Under the pieces are notes generated by a model. It made no database searches and was not told where the DNA came from. It was given only the letters and a program-made list of their open reading frames with translations. Positions 16,837-26,400 of a stretch of 42,529 bases of DNA are shown one piece after another (positions within the stretch are counted from its first letter, which is position 1; each line of letters starts with the position of its first letter). A program made the position numbers and the translations under genes. The stretch spans positions 117,576 to 160,104 of the forward strand of contig NZ_WELK01000008.1 in the NCBI RefSeq assembly GCF_009799925.1, written 5' to 3'. Origin of the DNA: Pseudomonas sp. R-28-1W-6 (lineage in GTDB: Bacteria; Pseudomonadota; Gammaproteobacteria; Pseudomonadales; Pseudomonadaceae).

Positions 16837-18325
16837 GCTGCTCGTCGAGCAGCTCGCCCCAGTCGGTACGTTGGCGCATCTGCTCGCGGGTGGCACTGTC
16901 GAGCAGCGGCTGGCTGCTGTACCAGCCGCCGCCGAGGGCGCGGTAGAGGTCGATCAGGCTGCTCAGGGCGGCGCTGCGCGCCACCAGGTAGCCGTCCTGC
17001 TGGGCGAACAGGGCGCGCTGGGCGTCCAGCACCCGCTGGAAATCCGAATAGCCCTCGCGGTACTGGGCGTTGGCCAGGGTCAGTGAGCGCTCGGCCGAGA
17101 ACGCGGCCTCGCGCAGGATGCGTTCGCGCTCCAGGGCCTTGCTCAGGCCGGTGGCGGCATCGTCGGCCTCGCGCGCGGCCTGGCGCACGCGGTCGTGGTA
17201 GGCCTCGATCAGCTGCTGCAGGCGGGCGTCCTGCACGCGCACGTTGTTGCGCAGGCGGCCGTGGTCGAACAGGTTCCAGGTCAGGCTGGGGCCGGCGCCG
17301 AGGCTGAGGGTGTCGGGGCTGCCATCCAGGCTGCTGGCCGACCAGCCGATGCTGCCGAGCAGGCTGATCGAGGGGTACAGGTCGCTTTCGGCCACGCCGA
17401 TCAGGGCGGACTGGGCGGCCACCTGCAGCTCGGCGGCGCGTACATCGGGGCGGCGCAGCAGCAGGTTGGCCGGCACGTCGTCGAGCAGGGCCCGGTCGAC
17501 CAGCGGCACCAGGCCGGTCTCGGCGGCCAGTTCGGGCAGGCTGCCTGGCGGCTGGCCGATCAGTACCGCCAGGGCATTGCGGGTCTGCGCGACCTGGGTC
17601 TCCAGCTCCGGCACGGTGCTCAGGGTGCCCAGGTACTGGGTCTTGGCCTGCTGCAGGTCGAGTTCGTCGCTGTTGCCGCTGTTGAACAGGCGTTCGGTGA
17701 TGGCCAGGCTGCGCTTCTGCAGCCTGGCGTTGTTGCGCGCGATGCCTAGGCGCGCCTCGGCGGTGCGCAGGGCGAAGTAGGTCTGCGCCACCTGGGCGCG
17801 CAGCAGCACCAGGACATCCTCGTAGTTGGCCTGGGCGGCGAAGTAGCCGGCGTCGGCCGACTCGATGGCGCGGCTGTAGCGGCCCCAGAAGTCCAGCTCC
17901 CAGCCGATGTCGAAGCCGGCGCCATACTGCCAGGCGCTGCTGTCCAGCTCGGGGGCGCCATCGTACTGGTTGCGGTCGAGGTAGAACGCATCGGCGCTGC
18001 CCTGCTGCAGTTGCGGGTAGCGCCCGCTGCGGGCGATGCCGAGCTGGGCGCGGGCCTCGAGGATGCGCAGGGCGGCGATGCGCAGGTTGGGGTTGTGCAC
18101 ATCGGCTACGCCGATCAGGCGTTCGAGCAGTGGGTCGTCGAACTGCGCCCACCATTGCCGGTTGTCCGGCTGCGGTCGCTGCTGGCTGGCCGCGGCCAGG
18201 GCACTGCTGTCCCAGTGGTCGATCCAGTCTTGGCGGGGCGACTGGAAGTCCGGGCCCAGGCGCACGCAGCCACCCAGGGTGGCTGCGGCCAGTAGAGCCC
18301 AGGCGCGCCCTGGCTTATTCGCCAT
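16757..18325 (-). CDS. NodT-family outer-membrane efflux lipoprotein
   Basis: An outer-membrane factor of 522 residues (TolC/OprM fold). It has a lipoprotein signal with lipobox LGGC at residues 17-20. Two OEP repeats follow, with long helices (ALRILEARAQLGIARSGRYPQLQ in the first half, AELQVAAQSALIGVAESDLYPSI in the second), as in OprM/NodT proteins. The C-terminal tail beyond about residue 500 (AMTDNPAHTPAPAAQ) is not part of the family fold and comes from the junction duplication. The start lies 11 bases inside the end of the AI-2E-type gene. With HlyD and DUF2955-like partners it would complete a tripartite exporter. Confidence 0.9.
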   Translation of the reverse strand: MANKPGRAWALLAAATLGGCVRLGPDFQSPRQDWIDHWDSSALAAASQQRPQPDNRQWWAQFDDPLLERLIGVADVHNPNLRIAALRILEARAQLGIARSGRYPQLQQGSADAFYLDRNQYDGAPELDSSAWQYGAGFDIGWELDFWGRYSRAIESADAGYFAAQANYEDVLVLLRAQVAQTYFALRTAEARLGIARNNARLQKRSLAITERLFNSGNSDELDLQQAKTQYLGTLSTVPELETQVAQTRNALAVLIGQPPGSLPELAAETGLVPLVDRALLDDVPANLLLRRPDVRAAELQVAAQSALIGVAESDLYPSISLLGSIGWSASSLDGSPDTLSLGAGPSLTWNLFDHGRLRNNVRVQDARLQQLIEAYHDRVRQAAREADDAATGLSKALERERILREAAFSAERSLTLANAQYREGYSDFQRVLDAQRALFAQQDGYLVARSAALSSLIDLYRALGGGWYSSQPLLDSATREQMRQRTDWGELLDEQPAHPGKPAMTDNPAHTPAPAAQADTP

Positions 18326-19418
18326 CCTGCGGGCCGGTCACGCTGCCAGCGGACGGGGTGTCGACCCATTCCCAGAACAGCTTGTAACCCACTGCCAGCA
18401 GCACCGGGCCGATGAACAGGCCGATGATGCCGCCGGTGACCATGCCGCCCAGGGCGCCGATCAGCACCACCGGCATCGGCACATCCACGCCGCGGCCGAG
18501 CAGCAGCGGCTTGAGCACGTTGTCGGCCAGGCCGGCGACGAAGACGTAGATGGCGAAGACGATGGTGGCCAGCGAGGCGCCTTCGCTGAAGAACACGAAG
18601 GCGATCACCGGCAGGGTGATCAGCGTGGCCGGCAGCTGCATGATGCCCAGCAGCAGGACGGCCAGGGCCAGCAGGCCGGCGCCGGGGACGCCCATGAAGA
18701 CGAAGCCGGCGCCGATCAGCAGCATCTGGATGAAGGCGATGCCGATCACGCCCTGGGCCACGGCGCGGATGGTGGCGGTGCACAGATCGACCAGCTGATC
18801 GCCACGCTCGGCCGCGATCACCCGTGTGGCGATGCGCCGGGCACTGCTGTGGCCGGTTTCACCGAAGGCCATGATGATGCCGGCGATCATCAGCGCGGCG
18901 ATGAACACCAGCATGCCGATGCCTATCCCGGCGGCCTTGCCGAGCAGGCTCAGGGTGATGTCCTTGAGTTGCGGCGCCAGGCGCTGCAGGACTCCGGTCA
19001 GGTCGGACGCGACCTGCGCCCAGAAGCCATGCAGCGGCTTGCCGATCAGCGGCCATTGGGCGACCGCGTCCGGAGGCGGTGGGATATGCACGCCGCCTTC
19101 CTTGACCGTGGCAATCACCGTCTGCACCGATTCGGTCAGGGAGGTGCCCAGCAGGTAGATGGGGATCAGCAGGACGGCAATGGCCAGCACCACCAGCAGG
19201 GTGGCGGCGCGGCTGTCGCTGTGGCCGGTGCGCGCCTTGAGCATGTTATGCAGCGGGTAGAGGGTGACGGCCAGGATCAGGGCCCAGATCATCAGGCTGA
19301 GGAAGGGGCTGAATACCTGGTAACAGGCAACCACCAGCGCTGCGATCAGGCCGGCGCGGATCAGCGTATCGAGGAGGGTATGCGTGAGTTGTCTTCCAGG
19401 GATGGCGTTGCGCGACAT
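18315..19418 (-). CDS. AI-2E-family (UPF0118) permease-like membrane protein
   Basis: A 367-residue polytopic membrane protein of the AI-2E transporter superfamily, a group that includes TqsA, PerM and Na+/H+ antiporters, so the substrate cannot be assigned. Hydrophobic segments lie at about 20-55, 70-92, and then 160-185 and 210-340. The family region VIGIAFIQMLLIGAGFVFMG and the late motif LADNVLKPLLLGRG, followed by MPVVLIGALGGMVTGGIIGL, are visible. Its end overlaps the outer-membrane factor start by 11 bases, so it is the first gene of the operon. AGGAAAGGAACC upstream supplies the ribosome-binding site. Confidence 0.88.
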   Translation of the reverse strand: MSRNAIPGRQLTHTLLDTLIRAGLIAALVVACYQVFSPFLSLMIWALILAVTLYPLHNMLKARTGHSDSRAATLLVVLAIAVLLIPIYLLGTSLTESVQTVIATVKEGGVHIPPPPDAVAQWPLIGKPLHGFWAQVASDLTGVLQRLAPQLKDITLSLLGKAAGIGIGMLVFIAALMIAGIIMAFGETGHSSARRIATRVIAAERGDQLVDLCTATIRAVAQGVIGIAFIQMLLIGAGFVFMGVPGAGLLALAVLLLGIMQLPATLITLPVIAFVFFSEGASLATIVFAIYVFVAGLADNVLKPLLLGRGVDVPMPVVLIGALGGMVTGGIIGLFIGPVLLAVGYKLFWEWVDTPSAGSVTGPQDGE

Positions 19419-19496
19419 GTGGGGTTCCTTTCCTGACGTGGCTTAGACCTGCACGGACTGATCGGCGGATCCATTACTACAAAAAGAGTAGCCTGC

Positions 19497-19516
19497 CGCC
19501 GGCATTCCAGCCGGCG
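19497..19516. other. Short inverted repeat upstream of the AI-2E operon
   Basis: CGCCGGC / GCCGGCG with a six-base loop, about 80 bases before the first gene of the exporter operon on the minus strand. A regulator operator or mRNA hairpin is possible; nothing further can be said from the sequence. Confidence 0.35.
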
Positions 19517-19575
19517 AAATAGGTGCTCAGAAGCGGTTCAACGTCTCATGAATCAGGCTCCTGCCTTGGCCCATC

Positions 19576-19602
19576 GGTGGAAACTGCCGAGCAGTTTCCA
19601 CC
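19576..19602. terminator. Perfect 12-bp hairpin downstream of nadE
   Basis: GGTGGAAACTGC and GCAGTTTCCACC form a perfect 12-bp stem with a CGA loop, 20 bases past the nadE stop codon in the direction of transcription. No T-run follows, so it is called a terminator or processing hairpin only by position and stability. Confidence 0.5.
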
Positions 19603-19621
19603 CTCAGGGCGGCACGGCGCG

Positions 19622-20449
19622 TCAGGGTACCAGCGGCAGCTCGCGCTTGTGCCGGGTGTTGTCGTAGGTGCGCACGATGGTGGCGTAGGCGTGCTCGCTG
19701 ACCGGCAGGCCATGCAGGAAGGCGTCGATCTCGGCGTAGCTGACGCCGTGGGCTTCCTCGTCCGGCTTGCCTGGGCGCAGTTCTTCCAGGTCGGCGGTGG
19801 GCACCTTGAACACCAGGCTTTGCGGGGCGCCGAGGTACTGGGCGATGGCCCGCACCTGGCCCTTGACCAGGCCGGACAGCGGGGCGAGGTCGCAGGCGCC
19901 GTCGCCGAACTTGGTGAAGAAACCCATCACCGCCTCGGCGGCATGGTCGGTGCCGATCACCAGGCCGTTGTTGGCGTTGGCGATGGCGAACTGGGCGACC
20001 ATGCGGATGCGCGCCTTGACGTTGCCGACCACGAAATCGCGGCGGGCATCGCTCAGCTGTTGCAGGTGAGTGACCTGCTCGCCGAGGCCGCGCACGCTGT
20101 CGGCGATGTTCACCGTGTCTTCCTCGTCGGCGCGGATGAAGCGCAGCGAGGCCTGGGCGTCTTCCTCGTCGTGCTGGGTGTCATGGGGCAGGCGCACGGC
20201 GATGAAGCGATAGGCCGCATCGCCCGTCTCGGCGCGCAGTTCTTCCACCGTCAATTGCGCCAGGCGCCCGGCGGTGGTCGAGTCGACGCCGCCGCTGATG
20301 CCCAGCACCAGCACCTTGAGGCCGGCGTTCTGCAGGCACTGCTTGATGAAGGCCTTGCGCTTGTCGATCTGCGCGACCAGCGCCGCTTCGTCGGCGAAGG
20401 GCGGCACCACGGCGAGGGCGGCGGCGATTTCGGCTTGGCGGTTGCTCAT
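19622..20449 (-). CDS. nadE: NH3-dependent NAD+ synthetase
   Basis: Makes NAD+ from deamido-NAD+, ATP and ammonia, the last step of NAD synthesis. The 275-residue protein has the N-type ATP pyrophosphatase P-loop SGGVDS near residue 50 and the [23 protein letters not shown] substrate/Mg2+ motif, visible in parts near 165. It also has the C-terminal [17 protein letters not shown] segment. It has no glutaminase domain, so it uses free ammonia. GAGGAC lies nine bases before the ATG. In P. aeruginosa nadE follows pncB; no pncB is seen beside it here. Confidence 0.97.
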   Translation of the reverse strand: MSNRQAEIAAALAVVPPFADEAALVAQIDKRKAFIKQCLQNAGLKVLVLGISGGVDSTTAGRLAQLTVEELRAETGDAAYRFIAVRLPHDTQHDEEDAQASLRFIRADEEDTVNIADSVRGLGEQVTHLQQLSDARRDFVVGNVKARIRMVAQFAIANANNGLVIGTDHAAEAVMGFFTKFGDGACDLAPLSGLVKGQVRAIAQYLGAPQSLVFKVPTADLEELRPGKPDEEAHGVSYAEIDAFLHGLPVSEHAYATIVRTYDNTRHKRELPLVP

Positions 20450-20867
20450 TTCAAAGTCCTCACTGGGCGTCGCGGACGCGAAAAACAGGAATCAGGTGGC
20501 GCACGAAGTTCTTGATCACGCTGGTCAGGGCCCGCCCCCGGGTTTGTCGCAGGCCGGGTTGGCGTCGATGGCGAAGCTTACGTTGATCCGCGGGCAAAGT
20601 GCAGGGTAGAGCCGCGGCGATTTGCCTGGGGTGAGCCCGTCGAAAACACCAGGGCCTGCTCTTCGGGGCCGAGCCGTTGCCCGTGATCTTCGCCGGCGCC
20701 TCGACTAATCTGCAGGCATAGCGATTCAAGGCAGTCAGGGACGGCAGGCATTCTCCTTGGCGCCCCGATTCCGCGTCGGGGCATGGGCGTGCACATGATC
20801 AAGCCGTTCCTTGTTGTCCCGGGTGTTGCGCCGAGCGCCTCTGACCCTGCATCCCGGCAGGCCGCGC
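20450..20867. other. Intergenic region between nadE and the EAL protein gene
   Basis: About 400 bases between divergent genes without a convincing gene. An 89-codon minus-strand open frame (20460-20729) has Arg/Pro-rich low-complexity translation typical of shadow frames and no ribosome-binding site. One hairpin is visible (GCCCCGA 20762-20768 with TCGGGGC 20776-20782). Promoters for both flanking genes must lie here but I cannot place them. Confidence 0.5.
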
Positions 20868-23210
20868 GTGAAATTCGCCCCTAGTTTCCAGACGCGCATC
20901 GCCGGCAGCTTGATCCTGCTGCTGGTGCTGGCGTTCGCTGCCCTGTATTGCCTGGTCAAGGCGGCCACCGGGGACGCCATGCAGAGCCAGTTGCACGAGC
21001 AGCTGGGCGTCGGCGGCCGGGTGTTCGACCAGTTGCTCGATGCGCGCCGCCGCCAGCTGCACGAGGCGGCGCGCCTGCTGGCGGCCGACTCCGGCCTGCA
21101 GGCGGCGCTGGCCCGTGGCGCCCGCGCGCGCATGCGCTCGGTAATGGCCGGCCACGGCGCCCGGGGCAACGCCGAGGTACTGCTGCTGGGGGGCGATGGC
21201 CGCCTGCAGGTCGGCACGCTGGCGGGCCTGGGCGAGGCGGCGGCCGCTCGCCTGGCCGGGCAGTTGCGGGGCCAGGCTCGCGGCGGGCCGCAGGTGTTGT
21301 TGCCGGTCGACGGCGACCTGTTCCAGCTGGTGGCGGCGCCGCTCAAGGCGCCACAGGCCAGCGCCCGGGTGGTGATGGGGTTTCCCGTCGACGCCGCCTT
21401 CGTCAACCGGATACGTGAGCTGACCGGCCTGGAGCTGACCCTGGTGGCGCTCGAGCAGGGCCAGCCGAGCGTCTGGATCAGCACCTTGCCGGCCGCGCTG
21501 CAGGAGGCGTTGCGCCGCGAAATCATGCAGCAGAAGGTCGCCGGCGGCCGCCGCTGGCTGGAGCAGGGCGGCCGGCGCTACCTCGGCGAGTGGCGCATCC
21601 TGGCCAGCGGGCCGGGCTACAGGGTGCTGGCCCTGCTGCACAAGTCGCCGGACCCGGCCGAGGCGGCCTTCGCCGCGCTGGACCGCTACCTGCTGCTGGT
21701 TGCCCTGCTGGCCCTGTGCGCCGCCTTGCTCGTTGCGCGGCTGCTGGCGCGCAGCCTGGTGCAGCCGCTGCGCGAGCTGGTGCGGGTGACCGAGCGCATC
21801 GGCCAGGGCGATTACCAGACGCCGCTCACACCCCGCCGCAGCGACGAGCTGGGCCGCCTGGCACAGGCCTTCCAGGCCATGCAGGAGGGCATTGCCGAGC
21901 GCGAGCGGCAACTGGTGCACAATGCCCTGCACGACCCCCTGACCGGCCTGCCCAACCGGGCCCTGGCCCTGGAGCGGCTGGGCAGCGCGATTACCGCCGG
22001 GCGGCCAACCGCCTTGCTCTATCTGGGCATCGCCAACTGGCGCAGCCTGCTCGACAATGTCGGCGCGGCGGGTATCGACCTGGTACTGCAGCAACTGGCG
22101 CGACGCCTGCAGGCGACCTTGCGGCCCGGCGACAGCCTGGCGCGGCTGGTCTCCGATGAGATGCTGCTGTTGCTGGAACACTGCGACAACGACAGCGCCG
22201 TCGCCGCGGCGGACCGCCTGCAGCAGCTGCTGCTCAAGCCGATGCACATCGGCAAGCAGCTGATCGGCCTGGATTGCAGCATCGGCATCGCCTCCTACCC
22301 GGCCGACGGCCTGACTCCGGACGATCTGCTGCGCCGCGCGGCCATCGCCATGCAGGACGCCGCGCAGCAGCCGGAGCGCCTGCAGGTCTACCAGCAGGGC
22401 CGCGATGCCGCCCACCAGCGCCAGGTCGGCCTGGTCCGGGACCTGCAGCATGCCGCGGAACGGGGCGAGCTGCTGCTGCACTACCAGCCCAAGCTGGACC
22501 TGGGCGAGGGACGGGTGAGCGCGGCCGAAGCCCTGCTGCGCTGGAATCACCCGCAGTTCGGCATGGTCGCGCCGGGCGAGTTCATCCCCCTGGCCGAGCG
22601 CACCGGCAGCATCCAGATCCTCACCGCCTGGGTGATCGAGGAGGTGCTGCGCCAGCTGCACGAGTGGAACGGGCGTGGCCTGGCCCTGCAGGTTTCGCTG
22701 AACATCTCCGCCGAGGATCTGGGCAGCCTGGAGCTGGCCGAGCGGGTCGCCGCGCTGCTGCAACGGCATGCGGTGGCCGCCGAGCAGCTGCTGTTCGAGA
22801 TCACCGAGAGCGCCATGATGGCTAACCCGCAGCGCGCCCTGGAGGTGCTGCACCGCCTGCGGGCCTGCGGCATCCGTCTGGCGGTGGACGACTTCGGCAC
22901 CGGCTATTCCTCGCTGGCCCAGCTCAAGCGTATGCCGGTGCAGGAACTGAAGATCGACCAGTCGTTCATCCGCGAACTGAGCGAGCACGGCGACGACGCG
23001 GTGATCGTCCGTTCGACCATCGACATGTGCCACAGCCTCGGCCTCAGGGTGGTGGCCGAGGGCCTCGAATACCAGCGCAACCTCGACCTGCTGCGCCTGT
23101 GGCGCTGCGACAGCGTTCAGGGCGACCTGATCAGCCGGCCGCTGGCGGCCGCGGCATTCGAGCAGTGGCTGCGCCAGCCGCGGCCGTTTCTCCCGGCGAT
23201 GCCCTCCTGA
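20868..23210 (+). CDS. Membrane sensor with HAMP, degenerate GGDEF and intact EAL domains
   Basis: A c-di-GMP signalling protein of about 780 residues. Helix one (about 11-32) and helix two (about 265-290) bracket a periplasmic sensor domain of roughly 230 residues. HAMP follows, then a GGDEF domain (about 355-515) and an EAL domain (about 525-775). The GGDEF active site reads VSDEM instead of GGDEF, so cyclase activity is unlikely. EAL motifs are intact: EALLRW near 553, SLNIS, EITES, DDFGTGYSS near 673 and KIDQSFI. Phosphodiesterase activity is therefore likely. The start is uncertain: GTG at 20868 gives a normal N-terminus (KFAPSFQTRIAGSLILL), while TTG at 20811 or GTG at 20823 would add an Arg-rich stretch. 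Confidence 0.88.
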   Translation: MKFAPSFQTRIAGSLILLLVLAFAALYCLVKAATGDAMQSQLHEQLGVGGRVFDQLLDARRRQLHEAARLLAADSGLQAALARGARARMRSVMAGHGARGNAEVLLLGGDGRLQVGTLAGLGEAAAARLAGQLRGQARGGPQVLLPVDGDLFQLVAAPLKAPQASARVVMGFPVDAAFVNRIRELTGLELTLVALEQGQPSVWISTLPAALQEALRREIMQQKVAGGRRWLEQGGRRYLGEWRILASGPGYRVLALLHKSPDPAEAAFAALDRYLLLVALLALCAALLVARLLARSLVQPLRELVRVTERIGQGDYQTPLTPRRSDELGRLAQAFQAMQEGIAERERQLVHNALHDPLTGLPNRALALERLGSAITAGRPTALLYLGIANWRSLLDNVGAAGIDLVLQQLARRLQATLRPGDSLARLVSDEMLLLLEHCDNDSAVAAADRLQQLLLKPMHIGKQLIGLDCSIGIASYPADGLTPDDLLRRAAIAMQDAAQQPERLQVYQQGRDAAHQRQVGLVRDLQHAAERGELLLHYQPKLDLGEGRVSAAEALLRWNHPQFGMVAPGEFIPLAERTGSIQILTAWVIEEVLRQLHEWNGRGLALQVSLNISAEDLGSLELAERVAALLQRHAVAAEQLLFEITESAMMANPQRALEVLHRLRACGIRLAVDDFGTGYSSLAQLKRMPVQELKIDQSFIRELSEHGDDAVIVRSTIDMCHSLGLRVVAEGLEYQRNLDLLRLWRCDSVQGDLISRPLAAAAFEQWLRQPRPFLPAMPS

Positions 23211-23299
23211 GCCGGCACCGGGCCTTGCCGCCACTGATTCTGCGGGCTGCGCCGGAGCGGCTGGATTCAAACAAGCGTTTCGAGAAAGTTCCCCATGCC

Positions 23300-23320
23300 G
23301 GAGTTTTCCGCAAAAACTCC
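23300..23320. other. Hairpin in the EAL gene-putA intergenic region
   Basis: GGAGTTTT / AAAACTCC with a CCGCA loop, perfect over 8 bp. It lies 90 bases after the EAL gene and 143 before putA. It could end the upstream transcript or be an operator for putA control; there is no T-run. Confidence 0.4.
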
Positions 23321-23338
23321 AGAGCTTTCTGCAAGAAG

Positions 23339-23356
23339 CTGTCACCCCCCTGTCAC
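23339..23356 (+). promoter_or_regulatory. Direct repeat CTGTCAC x2 upstream of putA
   Basis: CTGTCAC occurs at 23339-23345 and 23350-23356, 11 bp apart (one helical turn), about 110 bases before the putA start. Same-face direct repeats suggest an AraC/XylS-type site. PruR, an AraC-type protein, controls put genes in P. aeruginosa, so a link is plausible but unproven. Confidence 0.3.
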
Positions 23357-23463
23357 TAGAGTCCTGCATCCCGCCAGATTGGTCGCATAGAACGATTCGT
23401 TCCTGTGCGTTCGTGGCAATGGGCTAGACCGAAAATAACAGTCTCGAACAGAGGAGGGGCGTG

Positions 23464-26400
23464 ATGTTCAAAGCCAGTCACGTCTTGCAGGGCGATGCGC
23501 TCAACAAGACCGCCGCCGAATTCTTCCCCGTCATCAGCGCCAACTACGCTGTCGACGAGGCCGCTTACCTGCAGGAGCTGCTGCAGCTGGCCGATCCCGG
23601 CGAGCCGGGCATCGACCTGATCCGCGGCAACGCGCGCCGGCTGATCGACGACGTGCGCAGCCGCGACAACGCCGTCGACACCCTCGACGCACTCCTGCGC
23701 CAGTACAGCCTCGACACCCAGGAAGGGCTGATGCTCATGTGCCTGGCCGAGGCGCTGCTGCGCGTGCCGGATGCCGCCACCGCCGACGCGCTGATCCGCG
23801 ACAAGCTGAACGCCGCCGAGTGGGAACGCCACCTCGGCCAGAGCGACAGCGTGCTGGTCAACTTCGCCGCCTGGGGCCTGGTCATGACCGGCAAGGTGGT
23901 CGACCCGCAAACCGCCGACGGCCGCCCGAAGAGCGTGCTCGGCAAGCTGATCCAGCGTTCCGGCGAGCCGGTGATCCGCGCCGCGATGAACCAGGCCATG
24001 AAGATGATGGGCAAGCAGTTCGTCCTCGGCCGCAGCATCAGCGAGGCGCTGAAGAACGGCCGGCCGTGCCGCGAACAGGGCTACACCTATTCCTTCGACA
24101 TGCTCGGCGAGGCGGCGCTGACCGCCGACGACGCCGAGAAGTACATGGCCGACTACCGCAAGGCGATCGACACCGTCGGCGCCGAGCCGCAGGTCGGCCC
24201 GGGCCCGCGCCCGTCGATCTCGATCAAGCTGTCCGCCCTGCACCCGCGCTATGAAGTGGCGCAGCGCGAGCGCGTGCTCAGCGAGCTGTTCGCCAATGTG
24301 CGCGAGCTGGCCATCCGTGCGCGCAAGCTCAATGTCGGCATTTCCGTGGACGCGGAGGAGGCCGACCGCCTCGAACTGTCCCTGGAACTGTACGAGAAGC
24401 TGATGCGCGACCCGGCCCTCAAAGGCTGGGGCGAGTTCGGTCTGGTGGTCCAGGCCTACTCCAAGCGCTGCCTGCCGGTGCTGGTGTGGCTGACCCTGCT
24501 GGGCAAGGAACTCGACGCCAAGATGCCGCTGCGCCTGGTCAAGGGCGCCTACTGGGACAGCGAGATCAAGCAGTGCCAGGTGCAGGGGGCCAGCGGCTAC
24601 CCGGTGTTCACCCGCAAGGAAGGCACCGACACCTCCTACCTGGCCTGCGCCCGCTACCTGCTGAGCGAGCACACCCGCGGGGTGATCTACCCGCAGTTCG
24701 CCAGCCACAACGCGCACACCGTGACCTGCATCCTGGCCATGGCCGGCGACCGCGAGTTTGAGTTCCAGCGCCTGCACGGCATGGGCGATGCGCTGTACGA
24801 CACGGTGCTGGAGAAGCACCGCAAGAACGTGCGCATCTACGCCCCGGTCGGCGCGCACAAGGACCTGCTGCCATACCTGGTGCGGCGCCTGCTGGAAAAC
24901 GGCGCCAACTCGTCGTTCGTCCATCAGCTGGTCGACCCCAGCGTGCCGGTCGAGTCGCTGATCGATCACCCGGTGACGCAACTGCGCAAGTTCAAAACCC
25001 CCGGTAACGACAGAATCCCCCACCCGCTGGCGCTGTTTGGCGCGGCGCGGAAAAACTCGCAGGGCATCAACATGAATATCCAGAGCCAGTGGGCCGGCCT
25101 CGAGGCCGATTTCAACGCCAACCTGAACAAGACCTGGCAAGCTGCGCCGGTGATCAACGGCGAGAAACTCGCCGGCACCGCCCAGGAAGTGCGCTGCCCC
25201 TACGACCTGAACAAGCTGGTCGGCACTGCCCAGTGGGCCAGCGCCGAGCAGGCCGCCAAGGCCCTCGACGTGCTCAGCGGCGCCTGGCCGCGCTGGAACG
25301 CCACCCCGGTGGACGAACGCGCCGCCGTGCTGGACCGTCTGGCCGACCTGCTGGAAGCCAACCGCGCCGAACTGATGGCGCTGTGCACCCTGGAAGCCGG
25401 CAAATCGCTGCAGGACGGCATCGACGAAGTCCGCGAAGCGGTCGACTTCTGCCGCTACTACGCCCAGCAGGCCCGCCTGCGCCTGGGCCGCGAAGAGCTG
25501 CAGGGCCCGACCGGCGAGCGCAACGAGCTGTTCCACGAAGGCCGCGGCGTGTTCGCCTGCGTCAGCCCGTGGAACTTCCCGCTGGCCATCTACCTGGGCC
25601 AGATCAGCGCCGCGCTGGTCGCCGGCAACTGCGTGCTGGCCAAGCCGGCCGAGCAGACCAGCCTGATCGCCGCCCGCGCCACCGAGCTGATGTTCGAGGC
25701 CGGCCTGCCCAAGGACGTGTTCGCCCTGTTGCCGGGCGACGGCGCCACCCTGGGCGGCGTGTTCTGCCGCGATGCCCGCGTCGCCGGCGTGTGCTTCACC
25801 GGTTCCACCGACACCGCGCGCATCATCAACCGCCAGCTGGCCGACAAGCCGGGCCCGATCGCCGCGCTGATCGCCGAAACCGGCGGGCAGAACGCGATGA
25901 TCGTCGACTCCACCGCGCTGCCCGAGCAGGTGGTCAAGGATGCCGTGCAGTCCGCCTTCACCAGCGCCGGCCAGCGTTGCTCGGCCCTGCGCGTGCTGTA
26001 CGTGCAGGCCGACATCGCCGAGCGCGTGCTCGACCTGCTCAAGGGCGCCATGGCCGAACTGACCGTCGGCCCGACCCACCTGCGCGTCAGCGACGTCGGC
26101 CCGGTGATCGACGGCGAAGCCAAGGCCGGTCTGGAAGCCCACATCAAGCAGCTCAAGGACGCCGGCAAGCTGATTGCCGAAGCCAAGCTGCCGGCCGGCC
26201 TGAATGGCCACTTCATCGCCCCGGTGGCGTTCGAGATCGGCGGCATCCACGAGCTGAGCAAGGAACACTTCGGCCCGATCCTGCACGTGGTGCGCTTCCA
26301 GGCCAACGAGCTGGATCAGGTGGTCGCGGCGATCAACGCCACCGGCTACGGCCTGACCCTCGGCGTGCACAGCCGCAACGAGGAAACTGCCAAGCGCATC

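Noticed and set aside
20460..20729. 89-codon minus-strand frame upstream of nadE
   Set aside because: Arg/Pro-rich translation, no ribosome-binding site, nothing recognisable.
20799..23369. Minus-strand frame of 856 codons over the EAL gene
   Set aside because: Gln/Ala/Val-rich shadow; the plus strand carries intact EAL motifs.
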